This document shows, in pieces, positions 38,196 to 46,731 of a stretch of DNA of 64,000 nucleotides. The DNA comes from VXYL01 sp963422285. GTDB lineage: Bacteria; Pseudomonadota; Gammaproteobacteria; Pseudomonadales; Azotimanducaceae. The stretch covers positions 868,001 through 932,000 of the forward strand of contig CAXXJO010000002.1 in assembly GCA_963422285.2 (NCBI GenBank), in the 5' to 3' direction. The notes under the pieces are model-generated. The model was given only the letters and a program-made list of their open reading frames with translations, did not search any database and was not told the DNA's origin. Every line of letters begins with the position of its first letter. The stretch's first letter is position 1. The position numbers and the translations under genes are program-made.

Positions 38196-39114
38196 ATGAT
38201 CAACTCGAATGTTTGCAACTTGACCCCCCTTCAGCAGGTGGGCAGCGATGAAGGTGGGCCGCCTCGCCGCGAGCCTCGTTCTGCCCGGCTCCGCCATGCC
38301 GGCCTCCGCTCAACTGGCCCCCCGGCGCACCAGACGTCCAGGTTAGCGAGATCGACTTCGCCAACGGGAAGTTCGAGATCAAGGCCGGTGCTGAAGATGT
38401 GCCCAGGGCCGCGGTGGCTGTGTGTTTCTGGAAAATAGGAGACTGGAACGCCACCTGCCACGAAAGCCAGCCTTTGGCCGCCGAGAGCTGCCGCTCATAC
38501 ATTGCTGAACTTCGCCCAAGCGGTATCGGGGTCGTTCTACATTCGAGAGCATGTCTTTTCCAACCCCATCCTCTCTTTCGTGCAGTGGGAAGGCCCAGGC
38601 AATGGAAGGCGAGCACCGCTTCCTGGGGCGGCAACCGCGTCTGGGAGAGCGTCGAAGACTACATCACGAAGCCCGACGATACCGGCCCCAGCATGCAGTT
38701 GAAAAAAAGCACTGCTGCCGGTCGCCAGAGCTCCAGCGACTAGGTTTCCGCCACCGCCACTCTCGGCAGCGAGAACGTGCCGGTGGAGCTCGTCGCCTTT
38801 ACCGCCCAGAGCGCGGCGGACGGTGTCCTGCTGTCCTGGCGCACCGCCTCCGAGACCGCCAACGCCGGCTTTCGCATCCTGCGCGGCGCGAGCGTGGACG
38901 GCCCTTCGAGCACGTCCACAACGACCTCATCCCTGGACAGGGCTCCACTCCCCACGCCACCGACTACGAGCACCTCGACGAGAACGCCGAACCCGGCGTC
39001 CTCTACCACTACCGCATTGAGGACGGCGCCCAGGACGGCACCGCCGAGCAATCGGAAACGATTACCGCTCGGGGCGGGGCGGCTGCGCCTCAGGAGCCTG
39101 TCCGGGAACCGTGA
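38196..39114 (+). pseudogene. Decayed paralogue of the secreted fibronectin-like protein
   Basis: Copy 2 of the gene at 35774-36667. It keeps the leader (GGAGGCATCCGTC then ATG at 38196, against GGAGGCTTCTGTC-GTG in copy 1), a signal-peptide-like piece from 38248 in another frame, VSEIDFANGKFEIKAG from about 38341, SFYIREHVFSNPILSFVQW near 38530-38590, then MPVELVAFTAQSAADGVLLS and the fibronectin part. At least four frame changes and a one-base deletion after 38906 make it non-functional. The 3' end overlaps the antisense hypothetical gene at 39062. Confidence 0.8.
38777..39073 (+). repeat. Long direct repeat (copy 2) shared with 36350-36650
   Basis: Near-identical partner of 36350-36650; see that entry for the extent of identity. 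A missing base in GGCCCTTCGAGCACGTCC (copy 1 has GGCCCCTTCGAGTACGTCC) shifts the frame. Confidence 0.9.
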
Positions 39115-39463
39115 ATGGGCCGACAGGGTCGTGACGGCGCGATTCTCCGGGGGCTGGTTCAAGGACGCTCGGGCGGATGCCCCGCCGTTCCAGCGCCCGC
39201 TCGAAACTGACCAAGCGGCGAAGGAGTGCGTTGTAGCGGGAGTGCGCATCGCCCCCATGCTCCGCGCCTAGCGCCGCGTACAGGGCGAGCTCCGGTTCCT
39301 CGGGCCAGCCTTCGACGCAAGGCAGGTCCAAGCCAGCCGCCCGCAGCCGCTGCGCTCCCACTGCCACCAGCAGCGCCTCCACCGTGAACTCGCCACGGGT
39401 CAAGGCCTCGATGCCCGCGGCCACGAGATCGGCACCCGGCAGGTCTTGCGGAACCTCGATCAT
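39062..39463 (-). CDS. Hypothetical protein coupled to a nucleotidyltransferase
   Basis: 133-residue protein starting MIEVPQDLPGADLVAAGIEA, with ALTRGEFTVEALLVAVGAQR, LRAAGLDLP and YAALGAEHGGDAHSRYNALL; family not recognised. Its ATG overlaps the stop of the nucleotidyltransferase gene (ATGA), a typical two-gene cassette. The last 20 or so codons lie antisense to the decayed fibronectin paralogue, so the natural C-terminus may have been replaced when that locus was rearranged. Confidence 0.6.
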   Translation of the reverse strand: MIEVPQDLPGADLVAAGIEALTRGEFTVEALLVAVGAQRLRAAGLDLPCVEGWPEEPELALYAALGAEHGGDAHSRYNALLRRLVSFERALERRGIRPSVLEPAPGESRRHDPVGPFTVPGQAPEAQPPRPER

Positions 39464-39996
39464 CGGCCCACGGCCATTGCTTGCGCCGCCTGCTGCACTT
39501 TGCGCCGCAAGCATGCGGGGTCGATTGCGGGATAGCGCACCAAGTCGGCTTCGATGGCGGCGAACAGTTCCGCCAGCCGCTTGGGTTCGATGAGCGCAAG
39601 CCGCCGCATCGCCCGAACATCCTGCAAGTCCTGCGCGTGGCCCCGTTCGATCTTCGCCAGCGCCTGGGCATGGAAGTCGTAGTGGAAAAAATCCACTAGC
39701 CCGTGGCGAGCGATGAACATACTGCGCTCCGGCCAGCCCGGCAGGGCGGGAATGAAGTCGTCCGGGGCCGCCAGCTCCACGTTCATATCCAAGGCGTCCT
39801 TGGCCCTTGCGATGGCGTCGAATGCGCCGGTCGGTTCCGGCGCCAGCTTGAGATCCACGTCCACGGTGGTGTCGCGCCAGCCGATCAGCACTGCCGAGGC
39901 GCCGCCGACGAGATAGACGCGGCCTGGGCTTTGCGCCGCCTCGCCCAGCAGCCGCATGAACCGTCGCACTTTCCGAGCATCGGTGGTGGACCGCAT
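39460..39996 (-). CDS. Nucleotidyltransferase-fold protein (DUF6036-like)
   Basis: 178-residue protein: VYLVGGASAVLIGWRDTTVD, VDLKLAPEPTGAFDAIARAK and FHAQALAKIERGHAQDLQDV follow the nucleotidyltransferase pattern of DUF6036-type proteins (GG motif, then D-x-D in TVDVDLKL). Family members pair with small partner genes; some nucleotidyltransferases of this kind act as toxins or antitoxins, which has not been shown for this type. Coupled to the downstream 133-residue gene. A different, broken nucleotidyltransferase is at 6565-7275. Confidence 0.75.
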   Translation of the reverse strand: MRSTTDARKVRRFMRLLGEAAQSPGRVYLVGGASAVLIGWRDTTVDVDLKLAPEPTGAFDAIARAKDALDMNVELAAPDDFIPALPGWPERSMFIARHGLVDFFHYDFHAQALAKIERGHAQDLQDVRAMRRLALIEPKRLAELFAAIEADLVRYPAIDPACLRRKVQQAAQAMAVGR

Positions 39997-40008
39997 GGGC
40001 CTGCCCGA

Positions 40009-41289
40009 TCAATCCGTTCGCTGCCGCTCGCGGGTTGCCTTAGCGGCAACAAGACCATCCATTTGCGCGTCCGAGAATCCCAGTTCGCCGAGAATGGCCC
40101 GCGTCTCGGTTGCGAATCCCGGCGTCGGCGGTCGAGGCCGGAAGCCGTCGCCGTCCAGGGAAACCGGCGGCGACAGCACCGTGAAGTCGCCCGCTTCCGG
40201 GTGGCGCAGACGGTGGAACATGCCGTTGGCCCGGGCCTGCTCGTCGGCGAACATCTCCACCGGAAACAGCACCTTGGAAACCGGCACCCCGGCGGCGCGG
40301 AAGCGGGCGACCCAGCTGTCGCCGGTCTCGCCGCGCAGGATGCCTTCGACTTCTTGGGCGAGGCGGTGGTAGTGCTCGTGCTTGGCCTCGGTATCGATGG
40401 ACGAAAGCTCGGCATCCGCCACGCCTACCACGTCCAGGAACTTCACCCGCAGCGAATGGCTGCCGCAAGCGATGGCGATGGGCGCATCGGCGGTGTCGTA
40501 GGTGCGCAGGTACACCCGCGCCAGAGGCATCGCCCGGGCCGTGGTCATGGCCTTGGCCTGATCCAGGTAGCTCGCGCCTTCCTGTCGCTGCCGCGCCAAG
40601 CGGGCCAGGGTATCCTCGTGGACCGGCGCATCCTCGCGCTCCGAGCGTACGAGCTGGTTGTTGGCCAAGGTCATGGCGGCCTGCATGAGCGAAACATCCA
40701 CTGCGCCGCCGACGCCGGTGCGTTCCCGGCGCAGCAAGGCCGAGGCGATGCCGAAGGCCAAGCTCATGGCGCACATGTAGTCGGCGCTCACCGGATCCCC
40801 CGGCGCGGGACGGCCCTGGACCACGCGCCCGTTCGCCGCCATCAGCCCGGAGCGGGCCTGCACCACGGTATCCATGCCAGCCAGCGACGCCTCCGGGCCG
40901 CTGGTGCCGAAGGCGGTCACCGCCCCCGTCACCAAGCGCGGAAAGCGGCGTTGGAGAGTAGCCGCGTCGAGACCCAGCTCGGCCGCCAGCCCGGGGCGGA
41001 AGTTCATCAGCGCCACATCCGCCCAGGCCAGCAGGCGTTCCAGCACCGGCCGGGCACCGGGGTGGCGCAAGGCCAGCGGTAGCGATCGCTTGCCGCGGTT
41101 GCGGGAGAGGAAGGTGCGCGTCTCGTAAGGCGCGATCTGCCGCAGCCCCCGGGTGGGGTCGCCGCCGAGGGCTTCGATCTTGACGACTTCGGCCCCGCCC
41201 TCGGCGAGCAGCTGGGCGCAGAACGGCACCGAAACGAACTGGCCGAACTCGACCACGCGAATGTCGGCGAAGGGCTGCTTGCTGTCCAT
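40009..41289 (-). CDS. CaiB/BaiF family CoA-transferase
   Basis: 426-residue class III CoA-transferase. DIRVVEFGQFVSVPFCAQLL and AEGGAEVVKIEALGGDPTRG start it; the segment with FRPGLAAELGLDAATLQRRF, FGTSGPEASLAGMDTVVQAR (acyl-carrying Asp expected in the conserved G-x-D region) and ADYMCAMSLAFGIASALLRR are family-typical. CoA donor and acceptor are unknown. ATG 41289 opens on the conserved N-terminus; the frame extends upstream without homology. The nucleotidyltransferase begins 13 bp downstream on the same strand. Confidence 0.9.
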   Translation of the reverse strand: MDSKQPFADIRVVEFGQFVSVPFCAQLLAEGGAEVVKIEALGGDPTRGLRQIAPYETRTFLSRNRGKRSLPLALRHPGARPVLERLLAWADVALMNFRPGLAAELGLDAATLQRRFPRLVTGAVTAFGTSGPEASLAGMDTVVQARSGLMAANGRVVQGRPAPGDPVSADYMCAMSLAFGIASALLRRERTGVGGAVDVSLMQAAMTLANNQLVRSEREDAPVHEDTLARLARQRQEGASYLDQAKAMTTARAMPLARVYLRTYDTADAPIAIACGSHSLRVKFLDVVGVADAELSSIDTEAKHEHYHRLAQEVEGILRGETGDSWVARFRAAGVPVSKVLFPVEMFADEQARANGMFHRLRHPEAGDFTVLSPPVSLDGDGFRPRPPTPGFATETRAILGELGFSDAQMDGLVAAKATRERQRTD

Positions 41290-41687
41290 GCGCCACGATG
41301 ATAACCAAATGCCGGTCGCGGGGGGCATAATAGCGGCTGCGAGAACCATCGGAGGCCGAGAAGACGACCGAAACGCCCGACCACCGGCCACCGCGTCAGC
41401 GCCAGCCGGCGCAGACAGGCAAAGGCATCGACGAAGCCGAAGAGAAGAAGCTCCCCGGCGTGCCAAGCCACTTGCAGGCCGCGGTGCAGCAGCTAATCGG
41501 CGACGACCAGCCGCAGCCGAGCAAGACCCGCTAGGAGACCGCAGCTAGGCCGGCGAGGGAAGCCATCGACCGCCTCGTCTCGATCCGGGGTGCGCGAGCA
41601 GAAATCGCGCACCCTCCAACCAGCGCCGTCGCGCCTCGACCGGCAGCGCGGGGAAGCCCTTGAATGCCCCTGGATAAAGGAGCCACC
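41290..41687. other. Divergent intergenic region
   Basis: About 400 bases between the CoA-transferase and the O-methyltransferase. One frame from about 41340 to 41534 is charged and protein-like (GIDEAEEKKLPGVPSHLQAA) but has no usable start codon, so no gene is called. Confidence 0.5.
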
Positions 41688-42353
41688 ATGTCCAGCCACA
41701 CCATCCCACTCACCGACACCCTGTATCAGTACCTGCTGCGGCACGGCACTCGGGAATCCGCCGTCGCCCAGGAACTGCGCACCGAGACGCGCACGGCCAC
41801 ACGCTGGCATAGGATGCAGATCTCGCCCGAGCAGGGCGCGTTCATGCAGCTGCTGGTGCGGCTGATCGGCGCCAAGCGCACCGTCGAGGTGGGCACGTTC
41901 ACCGGCTACAGCGCCCTGGTGGTGGCCGAAGCGCTGCCCGCCGACGGCCGCGTGATCGCCTGCGACACCTCCGAGGAATGGACCGCCCTCGGCCGGGAGT
42001 TCTGGAACCGCGCCGGCGTGGCCGACAAGATCGACTTGCGCCTGCAACCGGCGCTGCAGACCCTCGATGCGCTCATCGCCGACGGCGAAGCCGGCGCCTT
42101 CGACTTCGTCTTCATCGATGCCGACAAGGCCAACTACGACGCCTACTACGAGCGTTGCCTGACGCTGTTGCGGCGCGGCGGCGTCATCGGCATCGACAAC
42201 GTGCTGTGGGGCGGCCGGGTGGCGGATGCGGACGCCAACGACGACGACACCCGCGCCATTCGCGCTCTGAACGAAAAGGTGAATGCCGATGCGCGGGTCG
42301 ATGCCGCCATGCTGCCTATCGGCGACGGCCTGACCCTGGCCGTCAAGCGCTGA
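41688..42353 (+). CDS. Class I SAM-dependent O-methyltransferase
   Basis: 221-residue enzyme of the caffeoyl-CoA/catechol O-methyltransferase family. VEVGTFTGYSALVVAEALP (SAM motif I), FDFVFIDADKANYDAYYERC (metal-binding acids) and GGVIGIDNVLWGGRVAD are diagnostic. Methylates a phenolic hydroxyl with a divalent metal; substrate unknown. ATG 41688 (MSSHTIPLTDTLYQYLL) has AAAGGAG six bases upstream. Confidence 0.92.
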   Translation: MSSHTIPLTDTLYQYLLRHGTRESAVAQELRTETRTATRWHRMQISPEQGAFMQLLVRLIGAKRTVEVGTFTGYSALVVAEALPADGRVIACDTSEEWTALGREFWNRAGVADKIDLRLQPALQTLDALIADGEAGAFDFVFIDADKANYDAYYERCLTLLRRGGVIGIDNVLWGGRVADADANDDDTRAIRALNEKVNADARVDAAMLPIGDGLTLAVKR

Positions 42354-42957
42354 CGGCTCTTGGCAGCGGCTCGGTCCGGGACTTGTCGAGAATAGTTGAC
42401 AGGTCCGTTCGAGGAACGCGAGGAGCGGAGCAACGTCGCTGTTCTTTCAACAGGCTGCGAGCAACGGCCAAGCGCATCGCCGCCACGATCGGTCTGTTCG
42501 ACTGATGGCCGAACATCCAACCAAGCACTACGCCTTCGCCTGCTTGCAATGCATTCAGCGGGGCCGCAATCCCGCCGCGCTCGCTGCGGCGGCGCGGGCG
42601 AAGCACCCGCAGGCACGGACACGGCTTTCGGCGTCGGAGCGGCTTGGCGTCGTGCCCGGAAGCGCCCCCGCAGGCACGGGCACGACACTCGCCGTCGCCG
42701 CCCCATGGCCTGCGCGGGAACTTCGCTCGAATCCGCCAAGGCGGACACGCGGAATCGGGGTCCTGCACGGTCGCCGTCGGAGGACACGGAGGACGGCAAA
42801 CGGAAGCCTGCGTTGTAGCATCGTTGTCAACTATTCCGTATAAGACCCAAGCAAGCTCAAGCCGCTACCCGGCAGCGCGTCGGTTTGAATCCATGCCGTA
42901 GCGTTCTTCGACAACATGCAGTCCCATGAAAGGCGCAGGCCGCTATCGGCGGTGTCT
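42354..42957. other. Non-coding region with imperfect tandem repeat
   Basis: No gene supported. Around 42606-42715 an imperfect repeat (ACCCGCAGGCACGGACACGG, then CCCCGCAGGCACGGGCACGA) recurs about 60 bp apart. From about 42856 the sequence carries fragments related to the inverted-repeat element at 42958-43095 (GGCAGCGCGTCGGTTTGAAT at 42871). Confidence 0.5.
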
Positions 42958-43095
42958 GGCAATGGCTCAGTGTGAATCCGCGTCGTCGTGCCGCATCGCG
43001 CAACCGCAAGATGCAGGACCATGAGATGGCATCGAACTCCATATGCGGCGGCATCCGCAGCGGCGGCTTGTCCAAAGTCGAACCGAGCCGCTGCC
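42958..43095. repeat. Small inverted-repeat (MITE-like) element, uninterrupted copy
   Basis: 138-bp element: left end GGCAATGGCTCAGTGTGAAT, right end CGAACCGAGCCGCTGCC, which are imperfect inverted repeats of each other (GGCAGCGGCTCGGTT type). The same ends flank 46391-46641, and internal landmarks (CCATATG, GCAGCGGCG) are shared. No coding capacity; it would need a transposase from elsewhere. Confidence 0.6.
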
Positions 43096-43144
43096 CGGCT
43101 CTTCCTGCAGAGGTCGGATGTTGACGCAGCGTTGACGCAGCAGC

Positions 43145-44689
43145 TCAGCGCAGTTCCGCCGGCAGCCACCACTCGGATTCCCGCGCGAACGGCAGCATGG
43201 GCGGGGGTTCGGCGTTCCCGGCAGCCCGCGCTGCCACCGCGTCGAGCACGAGAGCCGCATCGGCATGGGGCAGTTCCGCCTGTGCCAAACGCCGCGCCTC
43301 GTCCAGCTGCCCTAGCGCGAAAGCCGCGAAGGCGAGCGTCAGCCGGGTATCCGCATCGTCTTTCGCCTTCAGCAGCGCCTGCGCCCGCCGCTGCGCCGCC
43401 TCGCCGTCGCCGCATAGAGCATCGGCTCGGGCCAGCACCAGGTGCGCCTCGCCCCAGCTCTTGCGCAGTCGCAACGCCTGCGCCAAGGACTGCCGGCCTC
43501 CGCAGTCGCCAGCGCCCAAGCGGGCGAGGCCCAGCCAGTAGTGGAAGATGCCTTCCGACGGCTGGCGTTGCGCAAGGCTCGCGTAGTGGGCGGCGGCGTC
43601 CTGGAAGAGACCGGCGCGCAGGGCCAGCGCCGCGGCCAGCGCCCGGGTTTCGGCATCGTCTGCCAGCGCCAGCGAGCGTTGCGCCGCGGACATTGCTTCT
43701 TTGCGGTCTTCTGGATCTGGGGAAGCGCGCAGCAGATAGGCCAGCAGATACCAGCCCGGCGCGGAGTTCGCGTCCAGAGCCAGCACCCGCCGCACCTCTT
43801 GGATCGCTTCCTCCGCGACTCCGGCGCGGGCCAGCATGGGGACCAGCCGCAGTCCCAGCCGAGCGTCTTCGGGGGCCAGGTCCACGGCGCTGCGCAACGC
43901 CTTCAGCGCACCTTCCTGGTCGTCCCGCGCCAGCGCCCAGTCGGCGGCATTCTCGTAGAACCGCGCCGAACGGCTCTTCCGAGCCACTTCGAGCAGCAGC
44001 GGATCGTCGATCTTCGGCGCCAGGCTGTTGTCCGGGCGACGATCCAGCCAGCGTCGCGCCTGCTCGACATTGCCTTGGGCGCGATGCGCCATCGCCAGCT
44101 TGTAGGCCAGCTGCCCGGCTTGCGGCTCCAGCGTCCAGGCGCGTTCGAGCAGCTTGAGCGCCGCGGCGGCGTCGCCGCGAGCCGACGCCACATCCGCCAA
44201 GGCGGCCAGCGCCAGCGCGGAATCCGGCTGCAACCGGCGGGATCGAGCCAGCGCCGCGGCGGCCGCTTCGAGGTCGCCAGCGAGGAACCGCGCCACGCCG
44301 AGCCGGTACCAGGCCGCCATGTTGCGCGGCTGCGCCTGAACGACGCGCTGGAAATCGGCCGCGCCGCGAGCGATCTCGCCCCGTTCCGACAGCACCACGG
44401 CATGCAAGTAGCGCCAGCGGGGCACGTCCGCCTCGGCCAAGGCGCGCCGGTAGGCGTCTTGCGCCAAGTGCCGCAGTCGATGAGCGTGGTACAGCATGCC
44501 CAGATCGCCCCAGGCGTCGGCGCGAACGGAGGCTTCCCCCGGCTCTCCGGCTCGCCGCTTGGCATCGGCGCGGGCGTCGCGCAGGACATTCGCCAGCGCG
44601 TCCGGCAGATCGTCCAGCTGGCGGGGTGGTTCCGCCGCCGCGACGCCGCCGGCCGCCAGCGCGGCCAGCAGCAGCGCCCACGCGCTCAC
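43145..44689 (-). CDS. Secreted TPR-repeat protein
   Basis: 514-residue periplasmic protein made almost wholly of tetratricopeptide repeats. Signal peptide (SAWALLLAALAAGGVAAA), then repeats such as WGDLGMLYHAHRLRHLAQDA, AAWYRLGVARFLAGDLEAAA, LALAALADVASARGDAAAAL and QLAYKLAMAHRAQGNVEQAR to the C-terminus. The start is a GTG whose bases overlap the upstream gene's stop (GTGA), so it is translated together with the CRTAC1 protein. TPR proteins are scaffolds; pairing with a CRTAC1 protein is a recurring arrangement whose role is unknown. Confidence 0.85.
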   Translation of the reverse strand: MSAWALLLAALAAGGVAAAEPPRQLDDLPDALANVLRDARADAKRRAGEPGEASVRADAWGDLGMLYHAHRLRHLAQDAYRRALAEADVPRWRYLHAVVLSERGEIARGAADFQRVVQAQPRNMAAWYRLGVARFLAGDLEAAAAALARSRRLQPDSALALAALADVASARGDAAAALKLLERAWTLEPQAGQLAYKLAMAHRAQGNVEQARRWLDRRPDNSLAPKIDDPLLLEVARKSRSARFYENAADWALARDDQEGALKALRSAVDLAPEDARLGLRLVPMLARAGVAEEAIQEVRRVLALDANSAPGWYLLAYLLRASPDPEDRKEAMSAAQRSLALADDAETRALAAALALRAGLFQDAAAHYASLAQRQPSEGIFHYWLGLARLGAGDCGGRQSLAQALRLRKSWGEAHLVLARADALCGDGEAAQRRAQALLKAKDDADTRLTLAFAAFALGQLDEARRLAQAELPHADAALVLDAVAARAAGNAEPPPMLPFARESEWWLPAELR

Positions 44690-46365
44690 GGCTTGCTGCC
44701 TTCGCGCTGACGCAGAATGTGGTAGCGCCCAGCGGCCAGCGGGCCGAAGCGCTCTTCCTCGCCACTCGGCCAGAGTACGCGCACGAACTGCGCTTGGCGG
44801 CTGGCGCCGAGGCCGAACACCAAGCGCGGATCGTTGGCGGAGGCGTAGCTGCCGTCCGTGGCCATCCGCCGACGCCCGCACGGCGCCGACTCCTGCCATA
44901 CGCGAGCGCCGATGGCGTTCTTCCCCGCGACGGCGCGAAGCGCCACGCCCAGCCAGGACGCCGGCGGGGAGTCGTTGCGATACAGCCGGGCGCGACCGCT
45001 GTTGTTGGCCACGACGATGTCGATGTCGCCGTCGTTGTCCAAATCGGCGAAGGCAGCGCCCCGGCTTACCTCCTCCAAGGCGAAGGCCGGGCCGCCGGCG
45101 TGTTCGGCGTAGCGGCCCGTGCCGTCGTTCAGCCAGAGCTGGTTGCGCTGTCGCAGCGGGTAGGCGATGCCGGCGTCGCGCTGGGCGGGCACTGCCAGGA
45201 CGGCGCCGTTGGCGCTGAACAGATCCAGATCGCCATCGTTGTCGGCGTCGAACCAGCCGGTGCCGAAGCCGGTGTACGGGCCGCTGCTGGCAGCGACGCC
45301 GGCGCGATTGGAGGCGTCGGCGAACCAGCCGCCGTTGTTGACGTAGAGGGTGTTGGTCTCGGTGGCGAGATGGGTGACGAACAAATCCGCGTCGCAGTCG
45401 CCGTCGAAGTCCTCGGCAGCCACGCCCATGCTGGCCTCCGCCGCGCCATTGGCGTTGAAGGCCGCCCCGGCGAGCAGGGCCTGATCGACGAACGTGCCGT
45501 CGCCGCGGTTCAGCCAGAGCAGGTTCTCGACGCCGTCGTTGGCAACATAGAAGTCCGTGTCGCCGTCGTTGTCGAAATCCTCCGCGACCACGCCGAGAGC
45601 GCCGCCGAACGCCCCTTGGATGCCGGCGGCGGCGCTGACGTCGGCGAAGCGATTGCGGCCCAGGTTGCGGTACAGACGGTCCGGCACGCCCCGATAGGCC
45701 GAGGGTGCGCAGTAGCTTGCCCGGGAGGCGATGTCGCGACAGTCCTTGTGGTTGTCCAGGGTGAAGTCCAGATAGTTGCCGACGTAGAGGTCCAGGCGGC
45801 CGTCGCCGTCGATGTCGGCGAAGCTGGCGCTGGCGGACCACTCGGCGGCTGCCAAGCCGGCGTGCGCGGTGATGTCGCGGAAGCGTCCGTCGCCCAGGTT
45901 CTCGAACAGCTGGTTGGCACCGAAGTTCGCCAGCAGCACGTCGGCATCGCCGTCGTTGTCGATATCGCCGGTGGCGATGCCCATGCCGTAGCCGCTGGCG
46001 CGCACGCCGGACTCGGCGGTGATGTCGGCAAAGCCCAGCCGGCCGCGCTGGCCAAGGTTGCGGAACAGGCGATCGCCGGGCAGGTCGGCCCGCTCCCGAC
46101 CAGCAAGGGGGCCGCCCTGCACCAGCCAGATGTCCAGCCAGCCGTCGCCGTCGAAGTCGAGCACGCCGACTCCGGCGCCGACGATCTCCGCCAGCCAGCG
46201 CTCGCCGGCCATGCCGTTGACGTGGGCGAAGTCCAGGCCGGCCGACTCGGCCACTTCGACGAAGCGCACCTGGGCCGAAAGCGGCGAGGCGACAGCACCG
46301 AACGCCAGCCACAGCCCGAGAACGGGCAAACCCGGACGAGCAAACGGGACGGCGAGGGTCGTCAT
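44686..46365 (-). CDS. CRTAC1 family protein (FG-GAP/VCBS repeats with ASPIC/UnbV C-terminus)
   Basis: 559-residue exported beta-propeller protein. After a signal peptide, at least seven calcium-binding D-x-D-x-D-G loops can be read (DFDGDGWLDI, DIDNDGDADV, DIDGDGRLDL, DFDNDGDTDF, DFDGDCDADL, DADNDGDLDL, DLDNDGDIDI). The C-terminal part (NAIGARVWQ, GSYASANDPRLVFGLG, VRVLWPSGEEERF) is the ASPIC/UnbV domain. Family role is unknown, probably surface carbohydrate or protein binding. First gene of the pair with the TPR protein. Confidence 0.92.
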   Translation of the reverse strand: MTTLAVPFARPGLPVLGLWLAFGAVASPLSAQVRFVEVAESAGLDFAHVNGMAGERWLAEIVGAGVGVLDFDGDGWLDIWLVQGGPLAGRERADLPGDRLFRNLGQRGRLGFADITAESGVRASGYGMGIATGDIDNDGDADVLLANFGANQLFENLGDGRFRDITAHAGLAAAEWSASASFADIDGDGRLDLYVGNYLDFTLDNHKDCRDIASRASYCAPSAYRGVPDRLYRNLGRNRFADVSAAAGIQGAFGGALGVVAEDFDNDGDTDFYVANDGVENLLWLNRGDGTFVDQALLAGAAFNANGAAEASMGVAAEDFDGDCDADLFVTHLATETNTLYVNNGGWFADASNRAGVAASSGPYTGFGTGWFDADNDGDLDLFSANGAVLAVPAQRDAGIAYPLRQRNQLWLNDGTGRYAEHAGGPAFALEEVSRGAAFADLDNDGDIDIVVANNSGRARLYRNDSPPASWLGVALRAVAGKNAIGARVWQESAPCGRRRMATDGSYASANDPRLVFGLGASRQAQFVRVLWPSGEEERFGPLAAGRYHILRQREGSKP

Positions 46366-46390
46366 GGATCGGGGAGGATAATCGGGCGTC

Positions 46391-46641
46391 GGATAGTGGC
46401 TCGGTTTGAATCCGTACCGTTATGCTGCACTGCGCATCGACCATGTGCGGGTATGCGAGCCACCATATGGGAGCTATATGCAACAGTGCCCTAGGGCACT
46501 GTTGCATAGTACTTGTGCCTTGAAAACTGCGCCATATATCGTAGCTTGGATCTTCAAGCGTATAGTTCCCCGCCATATAGCCATAGCTATAGCGACATCT
46601 GCAGCGGCGCGGCTCATCCAATGTCAAACCGAGCCGCTGCC
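46391..46641. repeat. MITE-like element with a second repeat nested inside
   Basis: Outer element: left end GGATAGTGGCTCGGTTTGAA, right end TCAAACCGAGCCGCTGCC, an imperfect inverted repeat of about 18 bp, related to 42958-43095. Compared with that copy it carries about 95 extra bases (roughly 46470-46567) that resemble the free-standing repeat at 11851-11962. The insert contains the 28-bp perfect palindrome listed separately. Located between the CRTAC1 and dehydrogenase genes, where both read away from it. Confidence 0.65.
46479..46506. repeat. 28-bp perfect palindrome
   Basis: TGCAACAGTGCC-CTAG-GGCACTGTTGCA. It can form a 12-bp stem on either strand, but without a T-run. The copy at 11859 keeps only the left arm and CCTAGG centre. 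Confidence 0.95.
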
Positions 46642-46731
46642 GATCGCCGAGACAGACACCGACAAATGTAGCTTGTACGGGGAAATTGCGCGAGCATAGC
46701 GGGCTGGGCCGCACGGCAAGAGGAGAAAACA

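Noticed and set aside
41340..41534. Protein-like charged frame upstream of the O-methyltransferase
   Set aside because: No start codon follows the preceding stop at about 41328 and there is no ribosome site.
42606..42715. CRISPR-like repeat
   Set aside because: Only two imperfect copies with no regular spacers; no cas genes in the window.
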